A DNA stretch of 10,055 nt from Pseudomonadota bacterium (GTDB taxonomy: Bacteria > Pseudomonadota > Alphaproteobacteria > Rs-D84), in NCBI GenBank assembly GCA_009781955.1, contig WQUT01000062.1:1-10055 (forward strand), in the 5' to 3' direction. Below, piece by piece: positions 6,356 to 10,055 of this stretch. Position numbers and translations under genes: made by a program. The first letter of the stretch is position 1. The number at the start of each line of letters is the position of its first letter. The notes under the pieces were generated by a model, which saw nothing but the letters and a program-made list of their open reading frames with translations, was not told the DNA's origin and did no database searches.

Positions 6356-6385
6356 ATTATATAGGAAAAAACAATGTAGGGGCAA
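6356..6385 (-). promoter_or_regulatory. Putative ruvC promoter, probably giving a leaderless mRNA
   Basis: On the minus strand, TTGCCC (6380-6385) and TATAAT (6356-6361) are separated by 18 bases. Only six bases lie between TATAAT and the ruvC ATG, so transcription would begin at or next to the A of the ATG. The -35 box belongs to the palindrome at 6376-6403. Confidence 0.5.
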
Positions 6386-6403
6386 ATAATTATTTGCCCC
6401 TAC
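6376..6403. repeat. Perfect palindrome GTAGGGGCAAATAA/TTATTTGCCCCTAC, copy 2
   Basis: A 28-bp perfect palindrome (30 bp with flanking T and A), the same sequence as at 5685-5710. It lies between the end of the membrane protein gene and ruvC and may donate the -35 box of ruvC. With its GC arms next to an A-run on the plus strand, and no T-run in the minus direction of transcription, it is not a convincing terminator. Confidence 0.88.
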
Positions 6404-6428
6404 AAAAAATCGGTAATGTATGAATTTT

Positions 6429-6731
6429 TCACATTTCTTTCTTGCTGAAAGAGTGCATTTCCCACCAGGTTGCGAGCGCCGGAACCAGGAACAGCACCAC
6501 GCCGGCGATTTTCCACAGGCCGAATATCTCCATCAGATACATTTGAATTTGCGGTCCGGACATCGGCATAAAATGCATCAGCAGGTTCTGATACCACGGC
6601 ATCAGCGAGCACAGCCACACCAGGAACACCAGGATATAGTTTATCAAAAACGCCCGAAAGAGAATGTTGCGCTTTGCGCGCATCTTGTGATAAAAATGTT
6701 CCATCATTTCTTTCATGCCAGAGTCTTTCAT
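6429..6731 (-). CDS. Small two-helix membrane protein, paralogue 2
   Basis: Family not recognised. This is the second copy of the 100-residue protein at 1822-2124: identical length, no gaps, 54 identical positions. It has a basic patch (KMRAKRN, 16-22), a first helix at about 24-44 (FRAFLINYILVFLVWLC), a Met-rich loop ending in QIQMYLM, a second helix at about 71-92 (GLWKIAGVVLFLVPALATWW) and a KKEM tail. The ATG at 6731 is preferred over an earlier start at 6770, since AAGGA (complement of 6738-6742) sits six bases upstream and the paralogue begins at the same position. A 14-bp hairpin lies just upstream of the ribosome binding site. The N-terminal 15 residues and the loop differ most, so the membrane-embedded parts are probably what is conserved for function. 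Confidence 0.8.
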   Translation of the reverse strand: MKDSGMKEMMEHFYHKMRAKRNILFRAFLINYILVFLVWLCSLMPWYQNLLMHFMPMSGPQIQMYLMEIFGLWKIAGVVLFLVPALATWWEMHSFSKKEM

Positions 6732-6741
6732 AGGGAATCCT

Positions 6742-6778
6742 TTTGGTTTGTGATAGTCAAATTTTATCACAAACCAAA
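6742..6778 (-). promoter_or_regulatory. Hairpin abutting the ribosome binding site of paralogue 2
   Basis: TTTGGTTTGTGATA (6742-6755) and TATCACAAACCAAA (6765-6778) form a perfect 14-bp stem with a 9-base loop. It touches the AAGGA site of the downstream gene. It could be a 5' leader hairpin, a dyad operator for a dimeric regulator, or another mobile palindrome. No T-run follows in the direction of transcription. Paralogue 1 has no equivalent. Confidence 0.5.
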
Positions 6779-6892
6779 CATGAAATTGATAGGGATGAAT
6801 TCCGAGGAATTAGGTCATATTAACACAAATTTTACGCCCCCGGTGCGAGATAAAATCGCACAGCGCGCGAAAGACCGACGAAGCCGTAAATC

Positions 6893-6915
6893 AAAACCCG
6901 CGCGTAGCGCGGGTT
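6893..6915 (-). terminator. Intrinsic terminator of the 281-residue gene
   Basis: On the minus strand, a perfect 9-bp GC-rich stem (AACCCGCGC with GCGCGGGTT, 6895-6915) on a three-base loop is followed by TTTTGATTT. It lies 12 bases after the stop of the 6927-7772 gene. Confidence 0.8.
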
Positions 6916-6926
6916 AAGGCCGTATT

Positions 6927-7772
6927 TTATCCGATGCAATGTTCCGACCGGTATTTATTCATCATCTTGCGGAATTCGTTCTGTATCTCTGGCATTTCTT
7001 TTTCATACAGTTTCAGAATGTCGTCCGCGGAGATTTCGTTATGATCGCTGTATCCCTTGTTCGTAGAAATATCTATCGGATCGCCGGCGTTGAAAATATA
7101 CGGCGCGTACATTTTCCGTTCACATCGGATTGCGGCGCAGCCGACCGTTACGGGCAAAAACGGTTTTTGGCCGGTCTGGGTCAACAAGGCGCAAACATGT
7201 TTGAACTTATCCTTGCAAGCTGGAACCTCGCGGTGCCATTTGGCAGTTGTTTCTTGTTGATCATAAGTCATAACCCAAAGTCCGTCTATGTGTGCCAGCG
7301 GAAGCAAACTGATTACATTATCAATATCAAACGCGTCGCGGAAAACATTTTCATCAAACAGCAGTTTGCCGTCATCGGAAAAAACCAGCGCCAATGAATC
7401 GTCACCGTATTCTTGGGTTATGGTCAGACATTCATTGTAATTGGGGAACCTGGTTTCAATACACATTTCATCCAGGTTTTCAAAGGTAACCTTGGCCCAC
7501 CAGCGTTTGTTTGCCGCGCCGAATTTGCGCTTGTTGTCCTCATCCAGTCTTAATCCTGGTCCGGCATTCAGTTGGGTTGGCGATTTGTATATCGGAATGC
7601 CGTTGGCCTTTAATACATATTCCCGTTTGCTGCCGGATTTTGTTTGGTAAAGTTTCCAGCCGTTGGTCAGCTCTTCTATCAGATTGGATTCGGGGGCCTT
7701 TCCTGTATTTTGTCCGCCCGCCGGAATATATCTGTTATTCGGATTGGAATATGTCGGCTTGATCCACCCCAT
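6927..7772 (-). CDS. Hypothetical protein, 281 residues
   Basis: I do not recognise a family. The start is good: AAGGA lies about six bases upstream of the ATG. There is no signal peptide or membrane helix, so it is probably soluble and cytoplasmic. Residues 1-30 are a Gly/Asn/Pro-rich, probably disordered lead. Residues 38-70 look like a small beta domain (GWKLYQTKSGSKREYVLKANG). The middle (90-185) is mixed and aromatic, with WW at 91-92, FSDDGKLLFDENVF and GLWVMTYDQQETTAKWH. Seven Cys (104, 115, 186, 194, 212, 217, 279) include a C-x7-C and a GC-x4-C pair, so metal binding is possible but not shown. Residues 246-275 are a charged helix. It has its own terminator and is probably transcribed alone. 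The protein is not low in complexity and its codon use resembles its neighbours, so I take it as a real gene. Confidence 0.75.
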   Translation of the reverse strand: MGWIKPTYSNPNNRYIPAGGQNTGKAPESNLIEELTNGWKLYQTKSGSKREYVLKANGIPIYKSPTQLNAGPGLRLDEDNKRKFGAANKRWWAKVTFENLDEMCIETRFPNYNECLTITQEYGDDSLALVFSDDGKLLFDENVFRDAFDIDNVISLLPLAHIDGLWVMTYDQQETTAKWHREVPACKDKFKHVCALLTQTGQKPFLPVTVGCAAIRCERKMYAPYIFNAGDPIDISTNKGYSDHNEISADDILKLYEKEMPEIQNEFRKMMNKYRSEHCIG

Positions 7773-7823
7773 GATGATTCCTTTTTGTTGCCCCCTCTCT
7801 CTTTCCCTATTTAATTTATTGCC

Positions 7824-7883
7824 TGGATCCCCGGATATTTCCTGGACACGCGTTCCGCGTGCGGCGGAAATTCCGGGGATGAC
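7824..7883. repeat. Palindromic repeat GGATCCCCGG...CCGGGGATGAC
   Basis: Three nested stems: ATCCCCGG (7827-7834) with CCGGGGAT (7873-7880), ATTTCC (7837-7842) with GGAAAT (7866-7871), and a perfect CACGCG-TTC-CGCGTG hairpin at 7847-7861. It lies between the 3' end of yebC and the start of the 281-residue gene. It has no T-run and differs from the iterated-arm elements. From memory, repeats with these outer ends are common between genes in alphaproteobacteria. Confidence 0.75.
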
Positions 7884-7905
7884 ATTTAATGTTACTTTGA
7901 CTATT

Positions 7906-8622
7906 TTAATTAGCCGCTGTAATTACTTTTTGCACGTCGTCGTTGTCTTCCAGCGCGTCGGTCAGCCTTTCCAGCTTTGCATACGCGTCGTCGTCCAGAT
8001 CCATCGGCATGTTGGGAACCCAGGTCAGCTCGGCCCGTTCCGGCTCGCCCAATTTCGCCGACAGGGCCGCGTGAACGGCCATAAAGTCTTCGGGTTTGGT
8101 TTTTACAATGTAACCTTCGTCCGACGTTTCCAAATCATCCGCGCCGGCGTCCATAATCGCCAACATCATGTCGTCCGCAGACTTTGCGGCGGACAGGGGA
8201 TAGAATATCAGGCCCGCGCGGGTGAACAGAAACGACACGGAATTTTCTTCGCCCATGTTTCCGCCGTTTTTGGCGAATATATTGCGGATTTCCGGAACCG
8301 TGCGGCGGGGGTTGTCGGTCAGAGCCTCTACAATCACCGGGACATTGCCCGGGCCGTATCCTTCGTATCGGACCGATACATAGTTTTCATTGCTGGCGCC
8401 TTGGGATTTATCAATCGCGCGCTTTATGTTGTCGTTGGGCATGGAAGCCTTGCGGGCGGTAGCGATCGCCAGGCGCAAACGGGCGTTGTTATCGGGATTG
8501 GGGTCGCCCAGTTTCGCCGCCATAGTGATTTCGCGCGCCAGCTTTGTAAAAACATTGGCGCGCGCCGCATCGGCCAGGCCCTTTTTATGCTTTATGGTGC
8601 TCCATTTTGAATGTCCGGACAT
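7906..8622 (-). CDS. yebC: YebC/PmpR family protein
   Basis: YebC/PmpR proteins are conserved and cytosolic. They have been described as DNA-binding regulators in some species, and more recently as translation factors acting on ribosomes stalled at proline runs in others; which applies here cannot be told from the sequence. The 238-residue length is normal. Hallmarks are the opening MSGHSKWSTIKHKKG, ARANVFTKLAREITMAA (20-36), NARLRLAIATARKASMPNDNIKRAIDK (46-72) and the YEGYGPGNVPVIVEALTDN segment (86-104), with PEIRNIFAKNGG after it. The start is supported by GGAG eight bases upstream. yebC is often next to ruvC, ruvA and ruvB; here it is divergent from ruvA, with an iterated-arm palindrome filling the gap. 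Confidence 0.96.
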   Translation of the reverse strand: MSGHSKWSTIKHKKGLADAARANVFTKLAREITMAAKLGDPNPDNNARLRLAIATARKASMPNDNIKRAIDKSQGASNENYVSVRYEGYGPGNVPVIVEALTDNPRRTVPEIRNIFAKNGGNMGEENSVSFLFTRAGLIFYPLSAAKSADDMMLAIMDAGADDLETSDEGYIVKTKPEDFMAVHAALSAKLGEPERAELTWVPNMPMDLDDDAYAKLERLTDALEDNDDVQKVITAAN

Positions 8623-8640
8623 TGGAAAAACTCCGTTTTT

Positions 8641-8757
8641 GTCGTTAGTCGTTGGTCGTTAGTATATATTAAAATCTGGCGGAATCAAATAATTTGATTA
8701 TCTAAATTTTTGTTTTATACTAACGACCAACGACCAACGACTAACTACTAACCACTG
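8641..8757. repeat. Palindromic element with GTCGTTR-iterated arms
   Basis: The left arm (8641-8666) is a run of GTCGTTA and GTCGTTG units with a 7-base period. The right arm (8716-8741) is its reverse complement, with 25 of 26 positions matching, and its repeats trail on to about 8752. The 49-base loop is A/T-rich and contains a perfect 17-bp palindrome, AATCAAATAATTTGATT (8683-8699). The element fills nearly all of the 151-bp divergent gap between yebC and ruvA, so the promoters of both genes must lie in or next to it. It ends just before the ruvA ribosome binding site. Confidence 0.88.
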
Positions 8758-8773
8758 CGAGCGGAGGCGAGCC

Positions 8774-9508
8774 ATGATTGGCAAATTGCAAGGAATTGTT
8801 GATTACATCGGCGAAGGGTTCGTAATTATTATGACAGGGATGCCCCGTCGCGTCTCCCCCCTCATGCCCACCCCACGCGACACAACCAGTCGCGCGGGGG
8901 CCCCGGTGGGGGGGAGTGTCTCGGCGCCGCTTGCGGCGACGGACGAGGGGGGGCTTTTATCCGGTGGCGTCGGATATCGCGTGTTTTGTCCGGCAAATGT
9001 TCTTGCCGAAATGCGTGTCGGCAAATTCGTGGCCCTTTGCATTGAAACCCATGTGCGCGAGGATCACATTCATTTATACGGTTTTTCCGGTTACGCGCAA
9101 CAAGATTTATTCAACCAATTAACGTCCGTTTCCGGCATAGGGCCAAAGGTTGGATTGGCCATAATCGGCGCGTTCCGGGCGGACGTCCTGGCGACCGCGA
9201 TAATGACCGGCGATGCCAAGACGCTGACCGCCGCGCCGGGCGTCGGGAAAAAAGTCGCGGAAAGGCTTGTCATGGAATTGAAGGGGAAAATAGGCACTGG
9301 GCACTGGGCGCCCGGCACTGGCGACTCTATATCAACCAGTGCCCAGTTCCCAGTGCCCAGTGCCTATTCAGATCTTCTCTCTGCGCTGGAAACATTGGGA
9401 TACAGGCGGGGGGATATTGTGGAACTGGCCCAGCGATTGGTCAAAGAAAATCCCGATGCGGACGTCGGCGGGCTGGTGCGATTGGCGTTAAAAAATATTT
9501 CTAAATAG
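8774..9508 (+). CDS. ruvA: Holliday junction branch migration protein RuvA with two in-frame insertions
   Basis: RuvA tetramers bind the Holliday junction and load the RuvB motor for branch migration. This protein has 244 residues, where about 190-205 is usual. It opens MIGKLQGIVDYIGEGFVII, part of the OB-fold. Residues about 23-64 (Pro/Gly/Ser/Ala-rich) are extra, and the normal sequence resumes with GVGYRVFC (65-72). HVREDHIHLYGF (93-104) ends domain I. Two helix-hairpin-helix motifs follow, SGIGPK (120-125) and PGVGKK (155-160). Residues about 174-198 (GTGHWAPGTGDSISTSAQF...) are a second extra stretch, in the flexible linker before domain III (LLSALETLGYRRGDIVELAQRL). Both insertions correspond to palindromic DNA and keep the frame. 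Without them it would be about 176 residues. A GGAGG site lies just upstream of the ATG. The Nudix gene follows after eight bases; ruvB is absent. Confidence 0.93.
   Translation: MIGKLQGIVDYIGEGFVIIMTGMPRRVSPLMPTPRDTTSRAGAPVGGSVSAPLAATDEGGLLSGGVGYRVFCPANVLAEMRVGKFVALCIETHVREDHIHLYGFSGYAQQDLFNQLTSVSGIGPKVGLAIIGAFRADVLATAIMTGDAKTLTAAPGVGKKVAERLVMELKGKIGTGHWAPGTGDSISTSAQFPVPSAYSDLLSALETLGYRRGDIVELAQRLVKENPDADVGGLVRLALKNISK
8845..8942. repeat. GC-rich imperfect palindrome inside ruvA domain I
   Basis: Outer stem CCGTCGC (8845-8851) with GCGACGG (8936-8942). Next stem CTCCCCCC (8854-8861) with GGGGGGAG (8909-8916). Inner stem CGCGAC (8876-8881) with GTCGCG (8889-8894), plus a CCCC/GGGG block next to it. 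The right side has its own small CGCCGC/GCGGCG hairpin. The segment coincides with the 42 residues (8840-8965) that interrupt the RuvA OB-fold. The exact ends of the inserted DNA cannot be fixed without an uninterrupted relative. Confidence 0.65.
9291..9366. repeat. Palindromic element with GGCACTR-iterated arms, copy 2, in frame in ruvA
   Basis: The arms 9291-9321 and 9336-9366 match at 27 of 31 positions, with a 14-base loop. The outer 14-15 bases of each arm are the same as in the copy at 1269-1347. Here the units are GGCACTG rather than GGCACTA, so the TAG triplets that would close the reading frame are missing, apart from the one at the very edge, which is read out of frame. The element encodes about 25 residues of the linker between RuvA domains II and III. 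The right arm is read in the same frame as in dciA, giving SAQ-[FC]-PVP in both proteins. Confidence 0.88.
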
Positions 9509-9516
9509 GAACCACA

Positions 9517-9948
9517 ATGACGGAATTAAACAATTACCCGCGCGGGATAGAGGTTACCGTCGGCCCGTTGCCGATAAATGACAATGGCGAGGTTATGCTG
9601 TGCAAATCATCCAAATGGCCCGATTGGGGCGTATCCGGCGGGCATGTTGAACCAGGCGAAACGTTGGAGCAGGCCGTTGTGCGCGAAGCGAAAGAAGAGT
9701 TGGGGGTGGAGGTTGAGGTGCTGGAACAGCTTTGCATGGAAGAGTGCTTTATGTCGCCGCCTGAATTCAAGCGGAACAGTCATTTCATATATTTCACATT
9801 TCTTGTAAAAATAAAGCCGAGCCAGGTTGTTAAAATTGATAACGATGAAATAATAGAATACAAATGGGCACCGTTGAAAGAAGCTTTGTCTCTGATGGGT
9901 AGGACTTATAAAAAGCCGATTGAAATATTGCTGAATCGGAAATCGTAA
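9517..9948 (+). CDS. Nudix hydrolase family protein
   Basis: Nudix enzymes hydrolyse nucleoside diphosphates linked to another group, using divalent metal ions. The 143-residue protein has a perfect Nudix box, G-x5-E-x7-REx2EE-x-G-U, at residues 42-64 (GHVEPGETLEQAV, then VREAKEELGV), with metal ligands expected at Glu57, Glu60 and Glu61. The upstream strand (GEVMLCKSSKWPDWGVSGGHVEPG) and the later HFIYFTFLVK and EIIEYKWAPLKEA segments complete the fold. The substrate cannot be read from the sequence; the WGVSGGHVEPGE version is typical of small MutT-like or housekeeping members. It lies eight bases after ruvA, so it is probably cotranscribed with it, and its AGGA ribosome binding site overlaps the ruvA end. 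The downstream gene starts 18 bases later. Confidence 0.92.
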   Translation: MTELNNYPRGIEVTVGPLPINDNGEVMLCKSSKWPDWGVSGGHVEPGETLEQAVVREAKEELGVEVEVLEQLCMEECFMSPPEFKRNSHFIYFTFLVKIKPSQVVKIDNDEIIEYKWAPLKEALSLMGRTYKKPIEILLNRKS

Positions 9949-9966
9949 AATAAACAAGGAAATAAA

Positions 9967-10055
9967 ATGACTTATGAAGAGACAGTTGAACTGTTCAGGG
10001 ATAATGGATTTAACGTGCACTATATGGGCGAATTGGTAATTGATGGTTTTGAGAT
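9967..10055 (+). CDS. Unidentified protein, N-terminal fragment
   Basis: The first 29 codons read MTYEETVELFRDNGF, then NVHYMGELVIDGFE, and the frame runs off the right edge. An AAGGA site precedes the ATG by seven bases, and the gap to the Nudix gene is 18 bases, which suggests a shared operon. The fragment looks like a helix followed by a beta strand of a small soluble protein. It is too short to assign to a family. Confidence 0.6.
   Translation, partial: MTYEETVELFRDNGFNVHYMGELVIDGFE

Noticed and set aside
6843..6861. Small GTGCGA/TCGCAC hairpin upstream of the second membrane protein gene
   Set aside because: A six-bp stem with a seven-base loop and no associated signal; it could easily arise by chance.
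7663..8610. Open frame of 315 codons on the plus strand
   Set aside because: It is antisense to yebC and the start of the 281-residue gene, crosses a palindromic repeat, and has no ribosome binding site.
8774..9508. ruvA as a frameshifted or broken pseudogene
   Set aside because: One frame runs the full length with all three domains and both helix-hairpin-helix motifs; the extra residues fall at a loop and in the linker, so function is probably kept.
1..10055. tRNA, rRNA, riboswitch, retron, defence system or transposase genes
   Set aside because: Looked for on both strands; no cloverleaf with CCA-type acceptor features, no known riboswitch core, no reverse transcriptase, and no defence or transposase protein motif was seen.

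Overview
The window looks like chromosome of an uncultured, probably host-associated alphaproteobacterium. The support is family-level: the start of secB divergent from mltA, a DciA/DUF721 gene, yebC close to ruv genes, and proteins that read as proteobacterial. No phage, plasmid or transposase gene is visible. The taxonomic placement is inference from memory of these families and could not be searched.

Layout. 1-58 holds the start of secB on the minus strand, with divergent promoters in the gap to mltA (171-1265, lytic transglycosylase lipoprotein). dciA (1320-1685) follows; its start and stop codons both lie inside palindromic repeats. A bidirectional terminator separates it from a 100-residue two-helix membrane protein on the minus strand (1822-2124). 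A 3-kb gene (2410-5370, +) encodes a secreted, highly repetitive protein resembling phage tail fibres, closed by a strong terminator. 5400-5866 has no credible gene and is a nest of palindromes inside a 30/32 inverted repeat. ruvC (minus) follows, then a second copy of the 100-residue membrane protein (minus), an unrecognised 281-residue protein (minus) and yebC (minus). ruvA reads divergently (plus), followed closely by a Nudix hydrolase gene and the start of another gene that runs off the window.

Main theme. The window is unusually rich in palindromic elements. At least four have arms built from an iterated 7-8 nt unit: GGCACTR at 1269-1347 and 9291-9366, GTGACARA at 1673-1797, GTCGTTR at 8641-8757, GATTTAR at 5829-5875. 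Others are compact hairpins (5685-5710 and 6376-6403 are the same sequence; 7824-7883; several in 5447-5611). They repeatedly touch genes: one supplies the dciA start, one the dciA stop, one the ruvC stop, one the likely ruvC -35 box, and two lie in frame inside ruvA, lengthening that protein by roughly 65 residues at sites where RuvA should tolerate it. This resembles the Rickettsia palindromic elements in behaviour, but the sequences are different, and the iterated-unit arms are the feature most worth following up.

The genes themselves are mostly housekeeping: envelope (SecB, MltA, two small membrane proteins, a surface/tail-fibre-like protein) and Holliday-junction processing and replication (RuvC, RuvA, DciA). 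The usual ruvC-ruvA-ruvB order is broken here: ruvC and ruvA are about 2.4 kb apart on opposite strands and ruvB is not in the window.
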